Source: Muribaculaceae bacterium Isolate-110 (HZI) (GTDB taxonomy: Bacteria > Bacteroidota > Bacteroidia > Bacteroidales > Muribaculaceae). From it: DNA of 64,000 bases. The stretch spans positions 62,001-126,000 of the forward strand of contig RIBL01000005.1 in assembly GCA_003762875.1 (NCBI GenBank), in the 5' to 3' direction. The notes below the pieces were generated by a model. That model was not told the DNA's origin. It saw only the letters and a list, made by a program, of their open reading frames with translations, and ran no database searches. The translations under genes were made by a program, and so were the position numbers. The number at the start of each line of letters is the position of its first letter. Within the stretch, counting starts at the first letter, position 1. Below are positions 9,037 through 17,394 of this stretch, in pieces.

Positions 9037-9678
9037 TTATTTAATAAGCCCCTTATGGGCATTTGTTATCATCTTCGGGCCGGGGATCAGATATATCTCC
9101 ACGCGGCGGTTTGCGGCGCGCCCGTTGCGTGAGTCGTTTGGCTCTACGGGGTCGGTGTCGCCCATCTCATAGGGGATGACTATGAGGTCTTCGCTCACCT
9201 GTGTGAGCAACCAGTCATATATCGAGTTGTTGCGCTCGTGTGACAGGTATGAGTTATATTTGGCCGAGCCGGTGTTGTCGGTATGCACAGCATAGACTAC
9301 CTTGTACATCTCCGGGTCGCGGAGCAATGCTATTACAGGACCGAATTTGGCTGGGGCCGAGGGAGAGAGTAGTGTGTCATTGGGGAGAAAGAGGTCATCG
9401 GTAGGGATGGTTACGAGCACGACCTCGTCGTCGCGCATCATGTCGACGATATATCCCTTTTTCGCCAATGAATGGCCGACGTTTTTCATATATCGGCTTA
9501 TGGCGGCATGTTCGCCCGAAGCTACTTCAGGCGTCAGTATATTTTGCTCAAGGTCCATGTCCATATAGACAGTCTCGTCATAACCCTTGTAGGGATCGGT
9601 GTATTTGTCCTTGGCCTGCAACGTGGAGGCAGGCAAGAGTACTGACGCGAGCAGGAACGATAGCAGTAGGCGTTTCAT
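9037..9678 (-). CDS. OmpA-like outer-membrane/periplasmic protein
   Basis: A 213-residue protein with a signal peptide (MKRLLLSFLLASVLLPASTLQA) and a C-terminal OmpA-like peptidoglycan-binding fold: VVYAVHTDNTGSAKYNSYLS, then SHERNNSIYDWLL and ending NGRAANRRVEIYL, the family's NRRVEI end motif. The 90 residues after the signal peptide are of unknown fold and there is no beta-barrel domain of the OmpA size, so it may be periplasmic or a small membrane-associated form. It follows the small acidic gene by 23 bp and is probably the last gene of the DUF4290-rimM group. Confidence 0.83.
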   Translation of the reverse strand: MKRLLLSFLLASVLLPASTLQAKDKYTDPYKGYDETVYMDMDLEQNILTPEVASGEHAAISRYMKNVGHSLAKKGYIVDMMRDDEVVLVTIPTDDLFLPNDTLLSPSAPAKFGPVIALLRDPEMYKVVYAVHTDNTGSAKYNSYLSHERNNSIYDWLLTQVSEDLIVIPYEMGDTDPVEPNDSRNGRAANRRVEIYLIPGPKMITNAHKGLIK

Positions 9679-9701
9679 ACGGTCGGTTGAATTGATGTGT
9701 A

Positions 9702-10013
9702 TTAGTCGGCCAGCGGGTCGAGCGACTGTTCGTAACGCAGTTCGGCGGCCACAAGCGGCTCCACCTCGTCGGGGCGTATCGGCGAGAGTTTGTCTTTGGC
9801 CAGCATTTTCCTGACATATGCGTTGAGGGCGTCGGTATTGACATCTTCGTCGTCAGCCTCTGCATCAATGTCGAGCAGGCCGCTTTCCTCATACCAGTCC
9901 CATATGATGTCAATGACGTTGAGCAATTCGTCATCGCTGCAACGTTGGGATGCTTCGGGCGACAAGGCCTGACGCATGGCCTTGACGGCCTCTTTTTCGT
10001 CAAATTCTTTCAT
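9702..10013 (-). CDS. Small acidic conserved-type hypothetical protein
   Basis: A 103-residue, strongly acidic, helical and soluble protein with no signal peptide or membrane segment. Notable stretches are DELLNVIDIIWDWYEESG and an acidic patch DAEADDEDVNTD. I do not recognise a family. The ATG overlaps the stop of rimM by four bases (ATGA), which supports it as a real, co-translated gene. Its place after rimM hints at a role around ribosome or envelope assembly, but nothing in the sequence proves that. Confidence 0.75.
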   Translation of the reverse strand: MKEFDEKEAVKAMRQALSPEASQRCSDDELLNVIDIIWDWYEESGLLDIDAEADDEDVNTDALNAYVRKMLAKDKLSPIRPDEVEPLVAAELRYEQSLDPLAD

Positions 10014-10564
10014 GAGTCGGATGATTGTCGGGTGTTGAGATCAATAATCCCCGAGGGGAGAGTGGTGTGGAGTGTCCGGGTATCGGTGTCCACTTCGTCA
10101 ATATACTCGTCGGCCACCGGGATATACACCTCCTCGCCATCGGGGGTGGTGACGATGAGCAGCAAGTTGGCTGTGGCATCGTTGTAGTCTGTGATTTCGC
10201 CAACGGTGCCGGCAATGGAGTCAGCGAGTGTAAAGCCGATAAGGTCAGACAAATAAAACCCTCCCTCGCCATCAGCGTCATCGGGCTCCGGAATGTCGCT
10301 GTCAAGCAGGTAGAAGGGACGGCCTGTGAGGGTACGTGCCTTCTGTTCGGAGTCGATGCCGTTGATGGTGATGAGGACGGTTTCGGATGTCTTTGGTCGC
10401 ACGGACACTATGAAGAAGGGCACGAATATCCCTTCGACATCCAGGACGATACACTTGACATCTGAAAGGTCAATGTCAAAGTCGAGGGTGGCCGAGATTT
10501 CACCCTTTATGCCGTGAGGTTTGTTGAATACTCCGGCTTCGGTAATGTCAGTGCGCAATATCAT
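10010..10564 (-). CDS. rimM: 16S rRNA processing protein RimM
   Basis: A 184-residue protein matching RimM, which binds the 30S subunit and helps maturation of the 16S rRNA head domain. The N-terminal half contains the GVFNKPHGIKGEIS motif typical of the RimM beta-barrel; the C-terminal PRC-barrel half contains DLIGFTLAD, IAGTVGEITDY and the end motif LPSGIIDLN. Its start overlaps the DUF4290 stop by one base (TGATG) and its stop overlaps the next gene by four, so three genes are tightly coupled. Length and motifs are standard. Confidence 0.9.
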   Translation of the reverse strand: MILRTDITEAGVFNKPHGIKGEISATLDFDIDLSDVKCIVLDVEGIFVPFFIVSVRPKTSETVLITINGIDSEQKARTLTGRPFYLLDSDIPEPDDADGEGGFYLSDLIGFTLADSIAGTVGEITDYNDATANLLLIVTTPDGEEVYIPVADEYIDEVDTDTRTLHTTLPSGIIDLNTRQSSDS

Positions 10565-11154
10565 CAGCGTTTCTTCTTTTTCTTGCCTGTGGGGGGCGGT
10601 GCGATTATCTTGAACTCGTGGAGACGGGTGGTCTCTGGATCGATGCGAAGCATGCCGTGGGAATATTCGGCCAGGTCCTTGAAGATTTTCGCATCGTCCA
10701 CACTGTCCTTGTTTACTGCGAGAAGCAGCTTCTTCATGTGGTTGGCTACAAGATTGACCAGCTCGTCACGTTCAGGGCCTTCAGGCATCTCTATAGCTTT
10801 GGCTATTATGAGTTCCACATCTTTGCCATAGTGGCGGTAGCGGATGTGGCGGCGCGGGTAGGGCACCTTCTCGGGACGGGAGGAATGCTTGTCGGGCGCG
10901 GACACCTCGACGGGATAGTCGATGTCAAGTTTAAAGCCGCTCATGTAGGCCAGGTGGTCCCAGAGTATCTGTTTCCAGTCCTCCAGCTCTTTCACCTTGG
11001 GCTGTATGCGTGCCATCGCGCTGATGATTGAGTAGGCGCAACGGGTACGCTCCTCTCGGTCGGGGATGGTGATACAGTGGTCTACCATACGCTGTATGGC
11101 TCTGCCGTATTCAGGCAGGATGAGACGCGGACGATGTGTGTTGTAAGTTAACAT
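10564..11154 (-). CDS. DUF4290 family protein
   Basis: A 196-residue protein with the DUF4290 opening MLTYNTHRPRLILPEYGR, a pattern strongly conserved in Bacteroidetes, and a lysine-rich tail (TGKKKKKR). It is predicted cytoplasmic and helical. The function is unknown. It is the first gene of a tight set with rimM and the small acidic protein, so a link to ribosome maturation is a reasonable guess but only from context. The basic tail would suit RNA binding. Confidence 0.85.
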   Translation of the reverse strand: MLTYNTHRPRLILPEYGRAIQRMVDHCITIPDREERTRCAYSIISAMARIQPKVKELEDWKQILWDHLAYMSGFKLDIDYPVEVSAPDKHSSRPEKVPYPRRHIRYRHYGKDVELIIAKAIEMPEGPERDELVNLVANHMKKLLLAVNKDSVDDAKIFKDLAEYSHGMLRIDPETTRLHEFKIIAPPPTGKKKKKR

Positions 11155-11178
11155 TCAGTGGGGTTGGAGGGGGAATGA

Positions 11179-11925
11179 TTACATGTTCATGCCACCGTCG
11201 ACTTCGATTACCTGGCCCGACACGTAGCTTGACATGTCGGAGGCAAGGAATGTGGCGACATTGGCGATGTCCTCGACCTGACCGGCACGACGGAGGGGAA
11301 TTTTCTGAGCCCACTCCTTGCGCACCTCGTCGGAGAGGGCTGCTGTCATGGCTGTCTCTATAAAGCCGGGGGCGATTGCATTGGCGCGGATGCCGCGTGA
11401 GCCTACCTCCTGTGCGATGCTCTTGGCAAGAGCTATGAGGCCTGCCTTGGACGCTGCGTAGTTGGCCTGGCCGGCATTGCCGTGTACGCCTACTACCGAT
11501 GCCATGTTGATGATGGAGCCGTTGCGCTGACGCATCATTACGGGGATGATGGCGTGGATGAAGTTGAACGCGCTCTTAAGGTTGACGGCAATGACAGCAT
11601 CCCACTGAGCCTCGCTCATCTTGAGCATGAGTCCGTCCTTGGTTATGCCGGCGTTGTTGACGAGCACGTCGATGTGGCCGAAGTCTTCCTTAACCTTGGC
11701 TACAACTTCTTCGGTCTGGGCAAAGTCGGCAGCGTTGGATGCATATCCTTTGGCTTTCACTCCGAGGGCTTCGATTTCCTTGACTGTGGCGGCCATGTTT
11801 TCGTCGTCAAACAGGTCGGTGAAAGCTATATCTGCGCCTTCAGAGGCGAATTTGAGGGCAATACCTTTGCCGATGCCGCGTGAGGCACCGGTGATGAGAG
11901 CAACTTTTCCTTCAAGTAGTTTCAT
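11179..11925 (-). CDS. fabG: 3-oxoacyl-[ACP] reductase FabG
   Basis: A 248-residue short-chain dehydrogenase that reduces 3-oxoacyl-ACP with NADPH in fatty-acid elongation. The cofactor motif TGASRGIG is at residues 13-20, NNAG near 90, the catalytic serine in MASVVG and YAASKAG give the Ser-Tyr-Lys set. The end DGGMNM is the FabG signature. It follows the tetR gene after 41 bp on the same strand, so the regulator may control it, though fabG often stands alone in this order. Confidence 0.94.
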   Translation of the reverse strand: MKLLEGKVALITGASRGIGKGIALKFASEGADIAFTDLFDDENMAATVKEIEALGVKAKGYASNAADFAQTEEVVAKVKEDFGHIDVLVNNAGITKDGLMLKMSEAQWDAVIAVNLKSAFNFIHAIIPVMMRQRNGSIINMASVVGVHGNAGQANYAASKAGLIALAKSIAQEVGSRGIRANAIAPGFIETAMTAALSDEVRKEWAQKIPLRRAGQVEDIANVATFLASDMSSYVSGQVIEVDGGMNM

Positions 11926-11966
11926 TTCAAGAATAGTTTTTTAATATGGTTATTTTAGAATTGATT

Positions 11967-12584
11967 TTATGGCTGTTTTTCGGTGTGTTTCAATACGATA
12001 GTATTGGTGAGAAATCTTACAGTCTCCTCGCGCAGTGTCGATGGGTCGACGCCAAGGCCGTCATAGTTGTCACACAGATGGCAGTAGTCCACTCCCTGAA
12101 AAAACATCTGGTGAATGGCTGGAATGAGTGCGCCCTGCTCGGGGTCAAACACGCCACGCGCTATGCCGTTTTCAATCATGGAGTGAAAGAGACCGCGTTC
12201 CTTCTCCACGGCCAGCAGACGTATCCTCTCGAGTCGCTTGTGGTCGAGGGTTATGTAGGATATAAGCTGGCTTGTGGTCGAGGCTTTGATGGTCTCGTCG
12301 ACCACGTCGAAGCGTGCGCGGATGTAGGCCTGAAGCATTTCGACCGGTTCGAGATCGGAGCATACGATGTCGCGAAACCGTTTGACTATCGCGTCGGCCT
12401 CACGTTCGATAACGGCGTCATATATCTCCTTTTTATTCTTAAAATAGGTATATATAGTGCGCCGCCCTTTGTCGGAGGCCGTGGCTATATCATTCATGGT
12501 GGTACGCTCCACGCCGTTGGAGGCGAAGAGCTGACGGGCCACATCAAGAAGCCGTTCGCGGGTTTTAGAGGCAATCGCAGTCAT
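11967..12584 (-). CDS. TetR-family transcriptional regulator
   Basis: A 205-residue regulator with the TetR helix-turn-helix at about residues 10-55: TRERLLDVARQLFASNG, TTMNDIATASDKGRRTIYTYF and KNKKEIYDAV. The ligand domain (60-205) is not recognisable to a specific effector. An alternative ATG at 12602 adds MKYPSQ, but a TACCTTTG -7 box ends at 12607, so transcription should begin near 12600 and the ATG at 12584 is more likely. It stands 41 bp upstream of fabG, suggesting control of fatty-acid genes or of itself and fabG. Confidence 0.88.
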   Translation of the reverse strand: MTAIASKTRERLLDVARQLFASNGVERTTMNDIATASDKGRRTIYTYFKNKKEIYDAVIEREADAIVKRFRDIVCSDLEPVEMLQAYIRARFDVVDETIKASTTSQLISYITLDHKRLERIRLLAVEKERGLFHSMIENGIARGVFDPEQGALIPAIHQMFFQGVDYCHLCDNYDGLGVDPSTLREETVRFLTNTIVLKHTEKQP

Positions 12585-12606
12585 CTGAGACGGGTATTTC
12601 AAGATG

Positions 12607-12614
12607 CAAAGGTA
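12607..12614 (-). promoter_or_regulatory. Candidate -7 element for the tetR gene
   Basis: The minus strand reads TACCTTTG, a match to TAnnTTTG. The expected -33 site at 19-20 bp spacing falls over the stop of the nitroreductase gene and does not match TTTG. The element helps decide the tetR start, because a start at 12602 would leave almost no leader. Confidence 0.35.
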
Positions 12615-12632
12615 GTAAAAAATCCCGTGCCG

Positions 12633-13394
12633 TTATATGCCTATGCCCTGATTTTTGAGAAATTCCTTCAATACGGCCGAGAACTGCTCGTTGGCCGTGC
12701 GCGGATAGCGGATGTCGGCATAGACTTGTGCAAGATTGTCTTTATTGTTGTCAATGACAAACTTACGGTATGATTCCATGCTCTCTTTTTCGGCATACAT
12801 GGTGTGTATTTCATCGGCCGAGGGGTCGTGGTATGTGCCTGTGTGGAGAATGGCATCGATGTCGAGGCGTTCGGGCAGTTCGGGCAGTTCGGCCGGATAA
12901 CCGATGGTAACGGTGAGCAGTGGCACTACACCTTGCGGGAGCCGGAGCAGGTCGGCAATCATGGGTGCATTATAGGTGGTGGTGCCGAGGTAGCAGGTCC
13001 CGAGTCCGGCCAACTCAGCGAGAGTGACAAACTGCTGGGCAAATATGGCTGTGTCCATTACAGCCCAGGTGTAGCCCTGGAGATTGTTGAGTCCTGGCCG
13101 TGCTCCCGACAGTTCACACCATGTGTGGTATCTTCTGAGGTCGAGGCAAAAAGTCAGCACCGCCTTGGCTCCTGTGATGGCCGGCTGGGAGAAATGGGCG
13201 GGAGCCAGTGCGCTAATTTCGTCGGGGGTGGTGGTGAGTATCGCGCTGTAAAGTTGCATGTTGCCGGTATTGGGGGCGTGGGCTGCCTTGGCGATGAGCG
13301 AGCGGATGAGTGACGGGTCAATCTCACGGGTGGGGTCATAGGCCCTGACCGTGCGCCGTGTGGCGAAATAGGTGTCGATGTCGTGTGTGGTCAT
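12633..13394 (-). CDS. Nitroreductase-family flavoprotein
   Basis: A 253-residue protein of the FMN-dependent nitroreductase superfamily, NfsA-like in size. Signature parts are FATRRTVRAYDP at the N-terminus (phosphate-binding arginines), AAHAPNTGNMQLYSA, an aromatic central region, LAGLGTCYLGTT, and VTIGYPAELPE near residue 185. It probably reduces quinones or nitro compounds with NAD(P)H. An upstream in-frame ATG at 13442 would add 16 residues; the internal one is favoured because the fold begins there. It is divergent from nrdJ with about 180 bp between starts. The physiological substrate cannot be told. Confidence 0.85.
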   Translation of the reverse strand: MTTHDIDTYFATRRTVRAYDPTREIDPSLIRSLIAKAAHAPNTGNMQLYSAILTTTPDEISALAPAHFSQPAITGAKAVLTFCLDLRRYHTWCELSGARPGLNNLQGYTWAVMDTAIFAQQFVTLAELAGLGTCYLGTTTYNAPMIADLLRLPQGVVPLLTVTIGYPAELPELPERLDIDAILHTGTYHDPSADEIHTMYAEKESMESYRKFVIDNNKDNLAQVYADIRYPRTANEQFSAVLKEFLKNQGIGI

Positions 13395-13497
13395 AATCTG
13401 ATGATATGTATTTTGTGTGCGGCCCAGCATGAGGCCGCGCAATTACTCTGCAAGTTACGACAAAATATTCAAATGTTAATAAATTGAGCGCGGAATT

Positions 13498-13529
13498 TTT
13501 GGTACATCACGGAAATTTCGTCATCTTTG
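13498..13529 (+). promoter_or_regulatory. Candidate promoter of nrdJ
   Basis: TTTG at 13498-13501 and CATCTTTG at 13522-13529 are 20 bp apart, matching the Bacteroidetes promoter layout with one mismatch (C for T) in the -7 box. The start codon follows about 48 bp later. A 6-bp inverted repeat, actcgc/gcgagt (13531-13536 and 13551-13556), lies in the leader. I see no room for a full cobalamin riboswitch here. Confidence 0.5.
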
Positions 13530-13577
13530 CACTCGCCAAATTTTGACTCTGCGAGTTTCTGATCACTATTGCATATT

Positions 13578-16151
13578 ATGGAACACAATACATATACTTA
13601 CGATGAGGCATATGAGGCCTCGGTGAAATATTTTGATGGCGACGAGCTTGCCGCTCGCGTATGGGTGAGCAAGTATGCCCTTAAGGATTCGGCCGGCAAT
13701 ATCTATGAACTGACTCCCGAACATATGCACCGCCGCATAGCCTCGGAGATAGTGCGTATCGAGAATAAATATCCCAATCCCATGTCGGAGGCCGAGGTAA
13801 TGGAACTGCTCGACCACTTCCGCTACGTGGTGCCTCAGGGTAGCCCCATGGCTGGTATAGGCAATAATTATCAGGTAGGCTCGCTGAGCAACTGCTTTGT
13901 GATAGGCCTTGACGGTCATCCCGATTCCTATGGCGGCATAGCCAAGATAGACGAGGAGCAGGTGCAGCTCATGAAGCGTCGCGGAGGCGTGGGACACGAC
14001 CTTAGTGACCTGCGTCCCAAAGGTACACCGGTAAAAAATTCGGCTCTTACCTCGACAGGCCTTGTCCCCTTTATGGAGCGATATTCCAACTCCACACGTG
14101 AAGTGGCGCAGGATGGCCGCCGTGGCGCACTGATGCTCACGGTGTCAATCAAACATCCCGACTCGGAGCGTTTTATTGATGCCAAACTCGAACAAGGCAA
14201 GATTACAGGCGCGAATGTCTCTGTCAAGATTGACGATGAGTTCATGCGCTGCGTAGAGAGCGGTGAGGTGTATCGCCGCCAGTTTCCTGTGTGGAGCGAC
14301 AAGCCCGAGGTGAGCATTGACACCGATGCCCGTGCACTTTGGGACAAGATTGTGTACAATGCATGGAAATCGGCCGAGCCGGGCGTGCTGTTCTGGGATA
14401 CAATCACTCGCGAATCGGTGCCCGACTGCTATGCCGACCTCGGTTTTCAGACTGTTTCTACCAATCCTTGTGGCGAGATACCTCTCTGTCCATATGATAG
14501 CTGCCGCCTTGTGGCTATCAATCTCTATGCTTATGTGAAAAATCCGTTCACATCTGAGGCCGAGTTTGACTATGAACTGTTTGCCACGCATGTGGGCAAA
14601 GCCCAGCGTATGATGGACGACATCATTGATCTGGAGATGGAGAAGATTGATACCATAATCGCCAAGATAGAGAATGACCCTGAGACTTCAGAAGTGAAGG
14701 AGACCGAACTGAATCTCTGGAAAAAGATAAAGGCCAAGACTCTCAAAGGCCGCCGCACCGGACTCGGCACTACCGCCGAGGGTGATATGATAGCAGCACT
14801 CGGCCTACGTTACGGCACTGCCGAGGCTACTGAAATGTCGGTCGACGTGCATCGCGCGCTTGCCGTAGCTGCCTTCACCTCGTCGGTGCAGATGGCCAAG
14901 GAACGTGGAGCGTTTGAGGTGTATGACCCCGAGCGAGAGCGCAACAATCCTTACATCTCACGTCTGCGTGAAGCCGCTCCGTCTCTGATAGAGGATATGG
15001 AGAAACACGGTCGCCGCAACATCGCGTGTCTGACCATCGCCCCGACAGGCACCACTTCGCTCATGACCCGCACCTCGTCGGGTATAGAGCCTGTGTTTAT
15101 GCCTGTATACAAACGTCGTCGTAAAATCAATGCCAACGACGTGGAGGCCCATGTGGATTATGTCGACGAGTCGGGTGATAAGTTTGAGGAATATGTCGTG
15201 TATCATCCAAAGTTTGTCGACTGGATGAAAGTCAACGGCATAGAGGTCCGCAATGACTATTCTCAAGCCGAAATAGAGGCACTTGTGGCACGCTCACCTT
15301 ATTATAAGGCTACGGCCAACGATATCGACTGGCTTGAGAAGGTGAGAATGCAAGGCGCGGTGCAGAAATGGGTTGACCATTCAATCTCGGTGACCATCAA
15401 TCTACCGGCGGATGTGGATGTCGACCTTGTAAACCGTCTATATCTCGAAGCTTGGAAAGTAGGATGCAAGGGCTGTACAATCTATCGCGACGGATGCCGC
15501 TCAGGCGTGCTCATAGCTGCCGAGAACGATAAAAAGAAAAAAGACGCCCGTAAGGCCGAGGCCGACGGCTTGGAGCCAAAGAGTCATGATGGCGGACATC
15601 CGCTCATGCTCAAGCGTCCTATCGAGCTTGAAGCCGATGTGGTGAGATTTCAAAACAATAAGGAAAAATGGATTGCTTTTGTCGGACTCGTCGACGGACA
15701 TCCCTATGAGATATTTACTGGTCTGGCTGACGACGAGGATGGAATTTTCTGTCCCAAATCGGTCAACAAAGGTAAGATTATTAAGGCAATCGATGAAAAT
15801 GGGGCGAAACGTTACGACTTCCAGTTTATCAATAAGCGTGGTCTCAAGACCACTATTGAGGGATTGTCGGATAAATTCAATCCTGAATACTGGAACTATG
15901 CCAAACTCATCTCCGGAGTGTTGCGTTACGGCATGCCTATCGATCAGGTGCTCAAACTCGTCAACGGTCTTGAACTCGACTCACAGAGCATCAACACCTG
16001 GAAGATGGGAGTGGAGCGCGCACTGAAACGTTACCTCCCCTCTGGCACACCGGCCAACGGACAGAAGTGTCCCCACTGTGGACAGGAGACTCTTGTGTAT
16101 CAGGAAGGATGCCTGATATGCACCTCTTGCGGCAATTCGCGCTGCGGATAA
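13578..16151 (+). CDS. nrdJ: Adenosylcobalamin-dependent ribonucleotide reductase (class II)
   Basis: An 857-residue class II ribonucleotide reductase that makes deoxyribonucleotides using a B12-derived radical and does not need oxygen. The first redox cysteine is in SLSNCFV near residue 105; the active-site motif NPCGEIPLCPYDSC carries the radical cysteine and glutamate; the PTGTTSLMTRTSSGIEPVF stretch near 490-510 is the conserved substrate loop. The C-terminus ends with a CPHCG and CTSCGNSRCG cysteine cluster, the metal-binding or electron-transfer tail of this group. An earlier start nine bases upstream (MHI) is possible. The gene stands alone, divergent from the nitroreductase gene. Confidence 0.94.
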   Translation: MEHNTYTYDEAYEASVKYFDGDELAARVWVSKYALKDSAGNIYELTPEHMHRRIASEIVRIENKYPNPMSEAEVMELLDHFRYVVPQGSPMAGIGNNYQVGSLSNCFVIGLDGHPDSYGGIAKIDEEQVQLMKRRGGVGHDLSDLRPKGTPVKNSALTSTGLVPFMERYSNSTREVAQDGRRGALMLTVSIKHPDSERFIDAKLEQGKITGANVSVKIDDEFMRCVESGEVYRRQFPVWSDKPEVSIDTDARALWDKIVYNAWKSAEPGVLFWDTITRESVPDCYADLGFQTVSTNPCGEIPLCPYDSCRLVAINLYAYVKNPFTSEAEFDYELFATHVGKAQRMMDDIIDLEMEKIDTIIAKIENDPETSEVKETELNLWKKIKAKTLKGRRTGLGTTAEGDMIAALGLRYGTAEATEMSVDVHRALAVAAFTSSVQMAKERGAFEVYDPERERNNPYISRLREAAPSLIEDMEKHGRRNIACLTIAPTGTTSLMTRTSSGIEPVFMPVYKRRRKINANDVEAHVDYVDESGDKFEEYVVYHPKFVDWMKVNGIEVRNDYSQAEIEALVARSPYYKATANDIDWLEKVRMQGAVQKWVDHSISVTINLPADVDVDLVNRLYLEAWKVGCKGCTIYRDGCRSGVLIAAENDKKKKDARKAEADGLEPKSHDGGHPLMLKRPIELEADVVRFQNNKEKWIAFVGLVDGHPYEIFTGLADDEDGIFCPKSVNKGKIIKAIDENGAKRYDFQFINKRGLKTTIEGLSDKFNPEYWNYAKLISGVLRYGMPIDQVLKLVNGLELDSQSINTWKMGVERALKRYLPSGTPANGQKCPHCGQETLVYQEGCLICTSCGNSRCG

Positions 16152-16214
16152 TGAGTCGTCTCTGGCGTGGATATTTTTAAGGTTATATGTAACCTAATTT
16201 TAAACGATATAATA

Positions 16215-16613
16215 ATGAAAATCAAGCTGATGTTTCCCGCTTTGCTTTTGACGTTATTAGCGCAGTCATGCAGCGGGCTTAGCAGCGAGGCCAAGAAGAT
16301 AGCCGGCTGCTATGTGATACCCGAAGTGTCGCAGCAACAGCCCGTCATGGAGCTTAACAGTGATGCGACATGCGTAATCAGAGCCATCAAGCCGGGAGTG
16401 CTCACCTATGCGGTGGAAGGCTTATGGAATGTCGAGAACGACTCTCTTGTGATGGTGCTCGATCCCTCGACGCTTAAAGTGGAGGAGGGGGATGCATCGC
16501 TTGTCGGGAATATTCCTGTGCGTACCGCGCGCAAGGTCGCCGGATATACCGATCTGAGCCTTGAACTTAAGAGTGGTGACGTGATTTATTATTATAAAAA
16601 GGTACAGTTATGA
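16215..16613 (+). CDS. Small lipoprotein, lipocalin-like
   Basis: A 132-residue predicted lipoprotein: hydrophobic signal MKIKLMFPALLLTLLAQSC with the acylated cysteine at about residue 19. The remaining 110 residues look like a small beta-barrel (IAGCYVIP, VEGLWNVENDSLVMVLD, ending LKSGDVIYYYKKVQL), which resembles lipocalin-like domains of Bacteroidetes lipoproteins. The start at 16215 is preferred over 16167 because only it gives a proper signal peptide. It overlaps the next lipoprotein gene by four bases (ATGA) and seems to be the first gene of an operon that runs to the AddA-like helicase. Ligand unknown. Confidence 0.75.
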   Translation: MKIKLMFPALLLTLLAQSCSGLSSEAKKIAGCYVIPEVSQQQPVMELNSDATCVIRAIKPGVLTYAVEGLWNVENDSLVMVLDPSTLKVEEGDASLVGNIPVRTARKVAGYTDLSLELKSGDVIYYYKKVQL

Positions 16614-17071
16614 AAAAAACGTGGTGTGCGTCTGCGGCAATGATTGCATTGGCTCTGGCATCATGCGGCGGTTCGGATGTGAGCGAACGCATATCGTCGG
16701 CCGAGATGGCTTATGCCACCGAGGACGCTGATGTCTCACGGCGCATATGCGACGAGATAATGAACGACAACTGCCGTGACAACAGCCTCACCGCGATGCA
16801 ATTGGGGCGTATGTCAATACTCTACATGCAGCTTTATGATCGCACTGACGATGCCGATGCTCTCGATATGGCCACACAATGTTATCGCTCGGCCTTTGAG
16901 ACCGATGCCGACTCGGCCACATATTTTTACACCCATCTGCCTGTCGAGCAAGACAAGTATGGCATGTCGCTGACCACACTCGTCCAGTCGATTGACAATC
17001 CGGCCGATGTTTCCGATACTCATGACTCTCATGCGTCCGGTGAGGCATATAGCATTGACTCAATTTTATAA
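16610..17071 (+). CDS. Lipoprotein of unknown function, helical repeat-like
   Basis: A 153-residue lipoprotein with signal MKKTWCASAAMIALALASC and lipid-linked cysteine at residue 19. The body is acidic and helical with a TPR-like spacing (QLGRMSILYMQLYDR, ALDMATQCYRSAFE), then a disordered aspartate/serine-rich tail. No family was recognised. It overlaps the preceding lipoprotein gene by four bases and is 2 bp from the SUI1-type gene, so all are co-transcribed. Its link to the translation and DNA-repair genes behind it is unclear. Confidence 0.75.
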   Translation: MKKTWCASAAMIALALASCGGSDVSERISSAEMAYATEDADVSRRICDEIMNDNCRDNSLTAMQLGRMSILYMQLYDRTDDADALDMATQCYRSAFETDADSATYFYTHLPVEQDKYGMSLTTLVQSIDNPADVSDTHDSHASGEAYSIDSIL

Positions 17072-17073
17072 CT

Positions 17074-17394
17074 ATGGATTGGAAAGACCTTCTGGCAAGT
17101 AAAGTCAACGACGGCACACTCAGACGAGAGGAATATGTGCCCGAGGATAACACTCCTGCACGCACACCCGATACTCTGCGTGTGACTATCGACCGTAAAG
17201 GTCGCAAAGGTAAGACCGCGACTATTGTCGAGGGATTCACATGTCCTGAGGATGAACTGCTTGAAGTGGCTGCAAGGCTCAAAACCAGGTTTGGCACAGG
17301 CGGTTCTGCCCGCGGGGGTGAGATATTGATTCAGGGCGATGTGGCCGCCAAGGTCAAGGCTCTGCTCACCGAAATGGGCTACAAGGTGAAATGA
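17074..17394 (+). CDS. yciH: SUI1/YciH-family translation factor
   Basis: A 106-residue protein with the SUI1 (eIF1-like) domain from about residue 35: IDRKGRKGKTATIVEGF, LKTRFGTGGSARGG and IQGDVAAKVKALL, ending with a short basic tail. Bacterial YciH proteins bind the 30S subunit and influence initiation fidelity; their need in the cell is small. Length and the GTGGS loop are typical. It overlaps the AddA-like gene by four bases (ATGA), an odd pairing with a DNA-repair gene but a clear sign of translational coupling. Confidence 0.9.
   Translation: MDWKDLLASKVNDGTLRREEYVPEDNTPARTPDTLRVTIDRKGRKGKTATIVEGFTCPEDELLEVAARLKTRFGTGGSARGGEILIQGDVAAKVKALLTEMGYKVK

Noticed and set aside
13395-13577. 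Cobalamin riboswitch before nrdJ
   Set aside because: Too little space after the likely promoter and no recognisable B12-box.
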